From: Alphaproteobacteria bacterium
GTDB lineage: Bacteria; Pseudomonadota; Alphaproteobacteria; Sphingomonadales; Emcibacteraceae
DNA: 8,365 nt
NCBI GenBank assembly: GCA_002749135.1
Contig: NVVY01000009.1
Coordinates: 78,431-86,795, forward strand
Direction: 5' to 3'
Each line of letters begins with the position of its first letter. Position 1 is the first letter of the stretch. The translations under genes and the position numbers were made by a program. The notes under the pieces are model-generated. The model saw only the letters and a program-made list of their open reading frames with translations, was not told where the DNA came from and ran no database searches. Shown here piece after piece: positions 1 to 5,755 of this stretch.

Positions 1-592
1 GGGCCAGATTGACCAGCGGTGCGCAGCGCGCCCGGTCAAGGCCGGTCTCTGCGCAGATAATATCCACCTCCTGATCCGCCGGGGGATAATCAAAATGAAT
101 GCCGATAAAACGCTGGCGGGTGCTGGGCTTCAGGGATTTCAGAATATTCTGATAGCCCGGGTTATAGGAAATCACCACCATAAAATCGTCCGGTGCTTCC
201 AATAATTCCCCGGTGCGTTCCAGCGGCAGCAACCGCCGGTCATCGGTCAGGGGATGCAGAACCACGGTCACATCCTTGCGGGCCTCAACCACCTCATCAA
301 GATAGCATATGCCGCCGTTTCGCACGGACTGGGTCAGGGGGCCATCCACCCATTGTGTCTCGCCGCCTTTAAGCAGATAACGGCCCGTAAGGTCCGCCGC
401 CGTCAGGTCATCATGGCAGGCCACCGTGTTCAATGTCAGGCCAAGCCGCGCCGCCATATGGGCCACAAAACGGGTCTTGCCGCATCCTGTCGGACCCTTA
501 AGCATCACCGGCAGGCAGGATTTGAAGGCGGTCTCAAACAACTCACATTCATTGGCCGCTGGCATATAAAAAGGGATTTCTGCGTCATTCAT
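1..592 (-). CDS. norQ: NorQ/CbbQ-type MoxR AAA+ ATPase, nitric oxide reductase activation protein (C-terminus cut off by window edge)
   Basis: The 197 visible codons encode the N-terminal three quarters of a NorQ/CbbQ AAA+ ATPase; the family is about 260-270 residues, so the rest lies beyond base 1. Seen: Walker A GPTGCGKT at residues 33-40, the family signature [17 protein letters not shown] at about 58-74, Walker B ICYLDE at 95-100 followed by VVEAR, sensor-1 Asn in ISYNPGYQ (N144) and the KPSTRQRF arginine-finger stretch at about 155-162. From the family, NorQ works in the cytoplasm with the VWA protein NorD to insert or activate the non-haem iron of NorB. It follows norB on the same strand, separated by a 78-base gap holding a stem-loop and an FNR-type box. 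The start is the ATG at 592 with AGGG nine bases upstream. norD is expected next, outside the window. Confidence 0.95.
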   Translation of the reverse strand, partial: MNDAEIPFYMPAANECELFETAFKSCLPVMLKGPTGCGKTRFVAHMAARLGLTLNTVACHDDLTAADLTGRYLLKGGETQWVDGPLTQSVRNGGICYLDEVVEARKDVTVVLHPLTDDRRLLPLERTGELLEAPDDFMVVISYNPGYQNILKSLKPSTRQRFIGIHFDYPPADQEVDIICAETGLDRARCAPLVNLA

Positions 593-601
593 ATTTTTTT
601 A

Positions 602-605
602 CCCT
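602..605 (-). promoter_or_regulatory. Ribosome binding site of norQ
   Basis: On the minus strand AGGG lies nine bases before the ATG at 592, with an A-tract between. It supports that ATG as the norQ start. A second ATG four bases further in is out of frame and stops at once. Confidence 0.65.
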
Positions 606-615
606 GTTATATTAA

Positions 616-649
616 AAAGACGGTGACAGATCAGACTGCCACCGTCTTT
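616..649 (-). terminator. Stem-loop with T-run between norB and norQ (internal terminator/attenuator)
   Basis: A perfect 10-bp inverted repeat, AAAGACGGTG / CACCGTCTTT (616-625 with 640-649), has a further CAG/CTG 3-bp inner stem (627-629 with 636-638) after one mismatch and a 6-base loop. Read on the minus strand it is followed by CTTTTTAATA, giving a five-T run. It begins 22 bases after the norB stop, in the expected place for a Rho-independent terminator. Because norQ starts only 24 bases past it, it should either end the norCB message or allow partial read-through. On the plus strand it has no good T-tract. Confidence 0.75.
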
Positions 650-661
650 GATAAAAATCAA
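648..661. promoter_or_regulatory. FNR/NnrR/Dnr-type binding box between norB and norQ
   Basis: The sequence TTGATAAAAATCAA is a perfect TTGAT-N4-ATCAA palindrome, the consensus of CRP/FNR-family regulators such as FNR, NnrR, Nnr and Dnr that control denitrification genes. It is centred at 654.5, 62 bases upstream of the norQ ATG, and its first two bases overlap the outer pairs of the terminator stem. No good -10 hexamer sits at the class II distance on the minus strand; the nearest candidate is TATAAC at 611-606, which would leave almost no leader. The match is seen directly; which protein binds and whether it drives norQ is inference. Confidence 0.65.
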
Positions 662-670
662 ATCCATGGA

Positions 671-1996
671 TTACCCGGCTGTTGCCTGTTCTTCGCTACC
701 CTTGGAAAAGGTCGCGTAAACGAACAGCAACACGCCAAGGACCACAACGACACCGGACCCCAGCCTGAGCCAGTAGAACAGGGCTATCTGATCCTGCACG
801 TCCATATAGTTCATGCCCAAAACCCGTTGCAGGTGGGTTTGAAGAATCCCCGCCGCTGTCAGGGTAAGGGTCATGAAAACCATACCGGAACTGATAATCC
901 AGAAAGACCACATATTCAGTACCTGATTATAGGGCTGCTGACCACGAAGGTGTGGCATGGCATAGGTGATAATTGCCAGATTGATCATCACATAGGCCCC
1001 ATAAAAGGCCAGATGAGCATGAGAGGCGGTAATCTGAGTACCATGGGTGTAATAGTTGATCGGTGCCAGCGTATGCATGAAGCCCCAGACCCCGGCCCCA
1101 AAGAAGGACAGAACCGTACAGCCCAATACCCACAGCAGAGCCGCTTTGTTGGGATGATTCCGGGTGCTTTTATTCACAATATAGAATGAGAAGATCACCA
1201 TGGCGAGGAAGGGGAAAACCTCCAGAGCCGAGAAGATACTACCCACCCATTGCCAATATCCCGGGGTGCCGATCCAATAGTAATGGTGCCCGGTGCCCAG
1301 CAGCCCGGAAAAGAGGGCCAGGCCGACAATGACATAAAGCCATTTTTCGATTACTTCCCGGTCGACACCTGTCATCTTGATCAACAGGAAGCCGAGAATA
1401 GCCGCCAGAATTAATTCCCATACGCCTTCCACCCACAGATGGACGACATACCACCAGTACATTTTATCCAGTGCCAGATTGGCCGGATTATAAAAAGCAA
1501 ACAGAAAGAATACTGTCAGTCCCCATAACCCCATGACCAGAATGATGGCCACAACCGTCCGCTTGCCCTTCATCAGGGTCATGGAAATGTTATACATAAA
1601 CAACAGGGCAATAATGACAATGTCAATTTTAAACCACAAGGGTTGTTCAAGAAATTCCCGGCCTTCGTGAATATGGAACAGATAGCCAACGACAGTGCCC
1701 ACAGCACCCAATAAAAATAACCAGAATTGTATCCAGGCAATTTTCGGACTGTGTATCTCTGTTTCCGTTTCTTCGGGCAGCAGATAATAAGCCGCCCCGA
1801 AAAAGCCCATCAACAGCCAGACAATCAGGGCATTGGTGTGAATCATCCGAATGATGTTAAAAGGCAGAACCTCTGACAATAAATTCGGAAAGACATAAAT
1901 GGTCCCGGCAATCAGACCGCCAAGCACCTGTGCAACGAACAGACCCATGGCCGCTATAAAATAGGGATAAGCCAATCTTTGTGTTTGATATTTCAT
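671..1996 (-). CDS. norB: Nitric oxide reductase subunit B (cNOR catalytic subunit)
   Basis: This 441-residue, 12-helix inner-membrane protein is the catalytic subunit of cytochrome c-dependent nitric oxide reductase (2 NO + 2 e- + 2 H+ to N2O + H2O). All metal ligands are visible: H53 (MIHTNALIVWL) and H328 for haem b, H326 for haem b3 (TASHAHLAFYG), and H186, H237 and H238 for FeB (VVHLWVEGVWE and GTGHHYYWIG). The glutamates E190, E194 and E259 (SALEVFPF) are also kept. From the FeB ligands onward these fit the Pseudomonas numbering with a constant offset of 21 (H207, E211, E215, H258, H259, E280, H347, H349). The lack of a long N-terminal extension marks it as cNOR rather than quinol-dependent qNOR, and norC precedes it. 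Its ATG lies 18 bases after the norC stop, with AGAGGAAA upstream, so the two are co-transcribed. Length is slightly short but complete. Confidence 0.98.
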   Translation of the reverse strand: MKYQTQRLAYPYFIAAMGLFVAQVLGGLIAGTIYVFPNLLSEVLPFNIIRMIHTNALIVWLLMGFFGAAYYLLPEETETEIHSPKIAWIQFWLFLLGAVGTVVGYLFHIHEGREFLEQPLWFKIDIVIIALLFMYNISMTLMKGKRTVVAIILVMGLWGLTVFFLFAFYNPANLALDKMYWWYVVHLWVEGVWELILAAILGFLLIKMTGVDREVIEKWLYVIVGLALFSGLLGTGHHYYWIGTPGYWQWVGSIFSALEVFPFLAMVIFSFYIVNKSTRNHPNKAALLWVLGCTVLSFFGAGVWGFMHTLAPINYYTHGTQITASHAHLAFYGAYVMINLAIITYAMPHLRGQQPYNQVLNMWSFWIISSGMVFMTLTLTAAGILQTHLQRVLGMNYMDVQDQIALFYWLRLGSGVVVVLGVLLFVYATFSKGSEEQATAG

Positions 1997-2014
1997 GATA
2001 TTATTTCCTCTCCC

Positions 2015-2470
2015 TTATTCATCGGCTGGCTTGGGGGGCCAGTTCTGGGTGTCTATCCGGCTGATCCATTCAAAGAAGGCCGCTAAATCTTCATATTCCT
2101 GATCTGTCAAATTAAACTGTGGCATTTGCCGACGACCTTCGATCCCTGTTGGCATGGCTTCCATCCATGCTTTCAGGCCATCACGGCCAGCTTCCGGGTC
2201 TTCGTCCCCGCCAAATTTAATCCATACCTTGCCCAGTTCCGGCGCAAAATATGCCCCCTCCCCAAACAACGTATGGCAATTGATACAGGAATTCTTTTCC
2301 CATACCCGCTTTCCACGCTCAACGGAATCCGTCAAGGTGGATACGTCTGTACTCTCATTCAAAATATACAAATGGCTCTGAACCGTCAGAGACACAAATA
2401 CCAAGAAAAAGAAAATTGTCCCGCCAAAGAAAATATTGCGGGCTGCTGTTTTCGTCATTCCTTCCGACAT
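2015..2470 (-). CDS. norC: Nitric oxide reductase subunit C (membrane-anchored cytochrome c)
   Basis: This 151-residue protein has one N-terminal membrane anchor (about residues 12-32) and a periplasmic mono-haem cytochrome c domain. The haem-binding motif is CINCH (C62, C65, H66), followed by the typical TLFGEGAYFAPELGKVW, and the likely axial methionine is M116 in RRQMPQFNL. It passes electrons from soluble cytochrome c or cupredoxin to NorB haem b. A longer reading from a GTG at 2488 is open, but the bases just after that GTG form a strong AGGAG ribosome binding site nine bases before the ATG at 2470, so 2470 is preferred. It is the first gene of the norCB(Q) unit, with a perfect FNR-type box centred about 126 bases upstream. 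Confidence 0.97.
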   Translation of the reverse strand: MSEGMTKTAARNIFFGGTIFFFLVFVSLTVQSHLYILNESTDVSTLTDSVERGKRVWEKNSCINCHTLFGEGAYFAPELGKVWIKFGGDEDPEAGRDGLKAWMEAMPTGIEGRRQMPQFNLTDQEYEDLAAFFEWISRIDTQNWPPKPADE

Positions 2471-2479
2471 AATAGAATT

Positions 2480-2484
2480 CTCCT
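2480..2484 (-). promoter_or_regulatory. Ribosome binding site deciding the norC start
   Basis: AGGAG on the minus strand, nine bases upstream of the ATG at 2470. It lies inside the six-codon extension that would result from using the GTG at 2488, which argues against that longer start. Confidence 0.8.
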
Positions 2485-2699
2485 GCACTATTATAATTTC
2501 AGAAGAAGGTCACCACCCATGTTTCCACCCCGAAAAAATGATATACCCCTTCATACAAAGATATGTAATAAATACATCTTTTAAAGTCCTTGATCGAAAT
2601 CAATTTATAGCAAACGGCCCCCATAATGGGAAATTATATTCATGCTTTTTTTGCTTTTATGCGATAAAACACCCGTAAAACAACATGAAACCATAATTT
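2485..2699. promoter_or_regulatory. Divergent promoter region between norC and the hydrolase gene
   Basis: This AT-rich region of about 215 bases has no gene. It holds the perfect FNR-type box at 2590-2603. On the norC side, a class II placement (box centre at -41.5) puts the transcript start near 2555 and the -10 at about 2567-2562, where the minus strand reads TATTACATAT, a weak but plausible -10. On the hydrolase side, CATAAT (2622-2627) and TATATT (2635-2640) resemble -10 boxes, but neither is at the standard class II distance. Also visible are inverted repeats CCCAT-A-ATGGG (2620-2630) and ATGTA-N5-TACAT (2563-2577). Promoter positions are inferred; the box itself is seen. Confidence 0.6.
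2590..2603. promoter_or_regulatory. FNR/NnrR/Dnr-type binding box upstream of norC
   Basis: TTGATCGAAATCAA is a perfect TTGAT-N4-ATCAA palindrome, centred at 2596.5. In denitrifiers, NO-responsive CRP/FNR-family activators (NnrR, Nnr, Dnr) or FNR itself bind such sites upstream of norCB. It lies 120 bases from the norC ATG and 97 bases from the divergent hydrolase ATG, so it could serve one or both. Two perfect boxes in one small window, both in nor intergenic gaps, are very unlikely by chance. Confidence 0.85.
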
Positions 2700-3554
2700 A
2701 TGACTTTTAAAGAGACCGCCTTTACTTTTACGAATCAAGCCCAAAACGCGCTGATTGGTATTATTCACCAACCTGATAACTGTCAAAGCAGGGTTGGTTT
2801 GATGATTGTTGTGGGCGGCCCACAATATCGAATCGGGGCGCACCGACAATATATCCATCTGGCCCGCCATGCGGCCAAAGAGGGCATTCCGGCCATGCGG
2901 TTTGACTATCAGGGCATCGGCGACAGTGACGGCACATACCCCGGTTTTGAGCAGGTTGGCCCGGATATAGGAAAAGCCATTGACGCCTTTCTCGCCCGCA
3001 GCCCTGAAATAGATACCGTTGCCCTGTGGGGATTATGCGAGGGGGCCTCTGCCATCCTGCTGGGCGGCATAAAGCACAAGGCAGTGTCCCATATTATTCT
3101 GGCCAACCCGTGGGTCCGCACAGACAGCGGCCTCGCCAAGGCCTACGTCAAACATTATTATCTGGACCGGTTGAAAAGCCCTGAATTCTGGCGAAAAATA
3201 TTCTCCGGTCATCTGAATGTCACATCAGCCCTCACCGGATTCGCCGCCAATATCCGCCGCGCCTTTGGCCCGAAAAAAGCCGGGGCCATAGTAGATACCC
3301 GCCCCTTCCCGGACCGGATGCTATCGGGCCTGCAGGAATTTAAGGGGAAAAGCCTGTTGCTCATGAGCGGGCAGGATTTGGTGGCCCGGGAATTTGATGA
3401 CCTCATTTCATCTGATCGCCCGTGGAAGGACGCCGTTCGGGATAGGATATCAACCCGGATCGACCTTGCGGAGAGCGATCATACTTTTTCCTGTGAAGAC
3501 TGGCGTCAGGCCGCGGCAAAATCCACCGCCGACTGGTTACTGTCAGGACAGTGA
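2700..3554 (+). CDS. Exosortase A system-associated hydrolase 1 family (alpha/beta hydrolase with Cys nucleophile)
   Basis: This 284-residue cytoplasmic alpha/beta hydrolase has no signal peptide. The segment IVVGGPQYRIGAHRQYIHLAR (about 36-56) and RFDYQGIGDSDG (67-78) match the exosortase A-associated hydrolase 1 family, recalled as TIGR03100. The nucleophile elbow reads WGLCEGASA, so the nucleophile would be C113 instead of serine, as is usual in this family; D226 (SGQDLVAREF) and H261 (SDHTFS) complete a plausible triad. The substrate is unknown; family members sit in XrtA/PEP-CTERM exopolysaccharide loci beside acyl-carrier and ligase genes, suggesting acyl-thioester or polysaccharide-intermediate hydrolysis. 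The ATG at 2700 is the only reasonable start, but it has no clear Shine-Dalgarno. A 3-codon ATG-AAA-CCA-TAA mini-frame ends three bases before it. The 3' end overlaps the opposite-strand deacetylase by 12 bases. Confidence 0.88.
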   Translation: MTFKETAFTFTNQAQNALIGIIHQPDNCQSRVGLMIVVGGPQYRIGAHRQYIHLARHAAKEGIPAMRFDYQGIGDSDGTYPGFEQVGPDIGKAIDAFLARSPEIDTVALWGLCEGASAILLGGIKHKAVSHIILANPWVRTDSGLAKAYVKHYYLDRLKSPEFWRKIFSGHLNVTSALTGFAANIRRAFGPKKAGAIVDTRPFPDRMLSGLQEFKGKSLLLMSGQDLVAREFDDLISSDRPWKDAVRDRISTRIDLAESDHTFSCEDWRQAAAKSTADWLLSGQ

Positions 3555-4565
3555 TTCATACATTTCAAGGGGTGTTTTGGGCATACCGCCCAGTTGATTG
3601 ATAAAAAAGTCAAAAAATTCATCCATATCGGCCAGAAACAACGCTAAATCCTGTTCTGACGTCACATAGGGCGCACCATTGATCATCAGGGATGAGCTGT
3701 GATAGGCATAATTAAAATAATTCCGGCCCACCCCACACATACGCCGGACCATCCGAATCTGATCCCCCGCCCGGATGCCTTCGGGGGTGAGCGGTATCCG
3801 CTCCAGCAAGCCTGACTTAACCAGAACCCCGGCCATAAGGGAACGAAAACCGGACGCGCCGGCCAGTTTCGGATAGAGAAAGCTGCCCCATTTGGCCAGA
3901 AGACCGTCATAGCCCCGGCTGACCGGTAATTCGAGCAACTTCGCACCATCCACCTCAAACCAATAGGGTTGGGTCGGCAGGCCGATGAAACTTGGCCCAA
4001 AATCATGGGTAAAGCTGGTGTCCGCCACCACACTGGTATCCACTTTATAGCCAAGCTCTTTCAGGATTTGGGCCGTATTGGGACCGACGCCGTATCTTCC
4101 GGCCTTGAATATCTCCGGCCGGCGGCCAACTCTTTCCGCGATATAGTCGGTCAGGACAGACAGCTTTTCCCGTTCCAGATCATACGGCAGATTACCCGCA
4201 TAGGAGTTAACCCGGTTCACTTCCTCCCGGTACGGCGGAGAAACCCAGGGGTGCAGATGGGTGCCGATCAGGCAGTCCCCCTGATCCGCCCATTCCTTGA
4301 GGATACCGATGGCCCTGTCATCATCCACCACGGAATGATCAATGCAATAGGTGGGCGTGATGCCGTATTTTTTAAATATTTCCTGCGCCAGATATTGATA
4401 GCTGATATTTTCAACAGACCGGCTGTCCCGATTGAAAGGTGCCGCCCAGTCAAACTCCTCCTCCGTATCAATGATAACGGTAAGCATGGGTTTCCCGTTC
4501 AGGGGATGTGCATAATTATTCTTGGATAACAAATTATCACTCCAGACAGGCCTTGAGAGCCGCAT
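3543..4565 (-). CDS. WalW-like polysaccharide deacetylase family protein
   Basis: This 340-residue protein has the NodB/polysaccharide-deacetylase fold of the WalW-like group. Motif 1 is IDTEEEFDW (about 32-40, with D33 and D39), motif 2 is GTHLHPW (metal-binding H103 and H105), followed by NSYAGNLP and the substrate-loop KAGRYG (R157); a late conserved-looking YHSSSLM holds H289. Such enzymes remove N- or O-acetyl groups from glycans with a divalent metal. No signal peptide is seen, so it may be cytosolic or use another route. An in-frame TTG at 4568 immediately precedes the ATG at 4565; the ATG is preferred. Neither has a strong ribosome binding site, and an ATG at 4487-4485, right before the NodB core, is an alternative. 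It is convergent with the hydrolase gene and divergent from the lipid kinase. Confidence 0.85.
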   Translation of the reverse strand: MRLSRPVWSDNLLSKNNYAHPLNGKPMLTVIIDTEEEFDWAAPFNRDSRSVENISYQYLAQEIFKKYGITPTYCIDHSVVDDDRAIGILKEWADQGDCLIGTHLHPWVSPPYREEVNRVNSYAGNLPYDLEREKLSVLTDYIAERVGRRPEIFKAGRYGVGPNTAQILKELGYKVDTSVVADTSFTHDFGPSFIGLPTQPYWFEVDGAKLLELPVSRGYDGLLAKWGSFLYPKLAGASGFRSLMAGVLVKSGLLERIPLTPEGIRAGDQIRMVRRMCGVGRNYFNYAYHSSSLMINGAPYVTSEQDLALFLADMDEFFDFFINQLGGMPKTPLEMYESLS

Positions 4566-4647
4566 CAATATTTCTGGTAACTTTTTACAGAATACATAGT
4601 ATATAGAAATTTATATAGCCTGCTCACTCTTAAATACGGGTTTATGC
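4566..4647. promoter_or_regulatory. Divergent AT-rich promoter gap between deacetylase and lipid kinase
   Basis: These 82 bases between two divergent starts are strongly AT-rich. On the minus strand TATACT (4603-4598) is a good -10 match for the deacetylase, with only a poor -35 (TGAGCA). On the plus strand TTTACA (4584-4589) resembles a -35, but no -10 lies at 16-18 bases; TATAGA (4602-4607) and TATATA (4612-4617) are off-spacing. The gap must hold both promoters if the genes are not read from elsewhere; exact positions are uncertain. Confidence 0.4.
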
Positions 4648-5547
4648 ATGAATGATAAAAACAAAAAAAATCTTCTGATAATATTAAACCCCGTCGCAGG
4701 GCGCAGGCTATCGGGTAAATTTAACAATATCATTAATATATTACAAAAAAATAGCCTGTCTGTAACGATCAAAGAAACCCTATATGCCGGGCATGGAAAA
4801 GAAATTGCCAGAGAAAATATTAATAAGAATTATGACATGATCGTTGCCGCAGGCGGGGACGGCACGATCAATGAAGTCATTAACGGCATCTATCCCCATC
4901 AAATAGCCTTTGGTCTTATCCCCCTGGGCACAGCCAATGTTCTGGCCAAGGAAATAAGTCTGGGAGAAAAGGCCGATGATATTGCAGATTGCCTCATTAA
5001 CGGACATAGCAGCCCCTGCTGGCTGGGCAAAGCCAACGGTCGGTATTTTACCTTAATGACCAGTGTCGGACTGGATTCCCTAGCCGTGGCCCATGTGAGC
5101 ACTCGCCTGAAAAAAAATATCGGCAAGGGGGCTTACGCCCTGTCCTTTATCTGGCAAGTGATCAAAAGTAAGAATATTACCTATCAAGTGACCTCTGACG
5201 GGAAAACCCATAGTGCCTATAATATCATTATCACCAACGGGCGCCTATATGGCGGGCAATATATCTGTGCGCCGGAGGGCCGGTTGGGGGATAAAAAACT
5301 CTATCTGCTGCTGGCCCAAAGAGGCGGGCGTTTTAATGCCTTGAAATATGCATATCTTATGCTGAGCCAGAAATACCCTGAAAGTCGCACGGTCACCACG
5401 CTGCCCATAACACAGGCCACAATAAAATGCGTCCACGACAATATTCCTGTCCAAATAGATGGCGATGCGATAAACTGCCTTCCAACTGATGTGTCTCTTT
5501 CAGAACATGCTCTAAATCTGGTACGACCTGTTGATACATATATGTAA
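4648..5547 (+). CDS. Diacylglycerol kinase family lipid kinase (DagK/YegS/LCB5-like)
   Basis: This 299-residue protein has the two-domain fold of the diacylglycerol kinase catalytic family. Seen: N-terminal ILNPVAGRR (12-20), the ATP-binding GGDGTINEVING at 69-80, GLIPLGTANVLAKE at 89-102, and C-terminal-domain motifs TSVGLDSLA (138-146), NGRLYGGQYICAP (197-209) and IPVQIDGD (266-273). Family enzymes phosphorylate diacylglycerol, sphingosine-like bases or phosphatidylglycerol at the inner face of the membrane; the lipid used here cannot be told. The ATG at 4648 fits; an overlapping ATG at 4644 stops after three codons. The preceding ACGGG is only a weak ribosome binding site. It is first in a run of four same-strand genes with polysaccharide-assembly functions, which suggests a role in lipid-carrier or envelope-lipid supply, an inference only. 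Confidence 0.9.
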   Translation: MNDKNKKNLLIILNPVAGRRLSGKFNNIINILQKNSLSVTIKETLYAGHGKEIARENINKNYDMIVAAGGDGTINEVINGIYPHQIAFGLIPLGTANVLAKEISLGEKADDIADCLINGHSSPCWLGKANGRYFTLMTSVGLDSLAVAHVSTRLKKNIGKGAYALSFIWQVIKSKNITYQVTSDGKTHSAYNIIITNGRLYGGQYICAPEGRLGDKKLYLLLAQRGGRFNALKYAYLMLSQKYPESRTVTTLPITQATIKCVHDNIPVQIDGDAINCLPTDVSLSEHALNLVRPVDTYM

Positions 5548-5552
5548 AAAAT

Positions 5553-5572
5553 ATATTGTTTATTAACAATAT
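5553..5572. other. Perfect 8-bp AT-rich stem-loop after the lipid kinase gene
   Basis: ATATTGTT-TATT-AACAATAT forms an 8-bp perfect stem with a 4-base loop, starting five bases after the kinase stop. Its single G-C pair makes it weak, and on the plus strand no T-run follows; on the minus strand a TTTTTT run follows but no minus gene reads into it. It may be a regulator site, an mRNA-processing or end structure, or a leaky terminator before the small gene. Confidence 0.45.
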
Positions 5573-5596
5573 GATGGTACTACCTGATTGAAACAT

Positions 5597-5600
5597 AGGA
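5597..5600 (+). promoter_or_regulatory. Ribosome binding site of the small membrane protein gene
   Basis: AGGA lies seven bases upstream of the TTG at 5608, an ideal spacing. It is the best ribosome binding site in the right-hand operon and is the main reason to accept a TTG start there. Confidence 0.65.
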
Positions 5601-5607
5601 CTGAACA

Positions 5608-5745
5608 TTGGCTTTTCTATCAAACTTTTTCGTTAATTTAATATTCTTGTTATGCAATCTGGGTATTTTCTATGCCATATACTGGGCATTCAAAATAGAC
5701 GCGCGAATTGAAAAAGAAGAAAAACGCCTAAAACGTCATAAATAG
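5608..5745 (+). CDS. Small single-helix membrane protein of 45 residues, unknown function
   Basis: A short frame starts with TTG at 5608 and ends with TAG at 5745. It begins M(TTG)-AFLSNFFVNLIFLL, giving a hydrophobic stretch at about residues 3-28 that includes C16 and an aromatic patch (FYAIYW, 21-26), then a very charged tail from residue 29 (KIDARIEKEEKRLKRHK). The basic tail suggests an Nin-Cout or Nout-Cin single-pass protein with the tail in the cytoplasm by the positive-inside rule. AGGA seven bases upstream supports translation. It sits 60 bases after the lipid kinase and ends 10 bases before the O-ligase ATG, which itself lacks a good ribosome binding site, so translational coupling is likely. 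I do not recognise a family. It could be a small partner or stabiliser of the neighbouring membrane ligase; it could also be a chance frame, but the composition argues against this. Confidence 0.68.
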   Translation: MAFLSNFFVNLIFLLCNLGIFYAIYWAFKIDARIEKEEKRLKRHK

Positions 5746-5755
5746 AAATAATACC

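Noticed and set aside
254..1189. Long plus-strand open frame of 311 codons opposite norQ and norB
   Set aside because: It spans the 3' end of norB, the terminator and the 5' part of norQ on the other strand; the protein is rich in His, Gln, Gly and Arg with no family motif, while the minus strand carries unmistakable NorQ and NorB.
2126..2584. Plus-strand open frame of 152 codons opposite norC
   Set aside because: It covers norC antisense and the norC promoter; composition is unlike a protein and it conflicts with the NorC haem motif frame.
3591..3606. TTGAT-N6-GTCAA resembling an FNR box
   Set aside because: The spacer is six rather than four bases, one half is imperfect, and it is inside the deacetylase coding end with no start nearby.
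3969..4529. Plus-strand open frame of 186 codons opposite the deacetylase
   Set aside because: It is a shadow of the WalW-like gene, without motifs, and the minus strand has clear NodB-type motifs.
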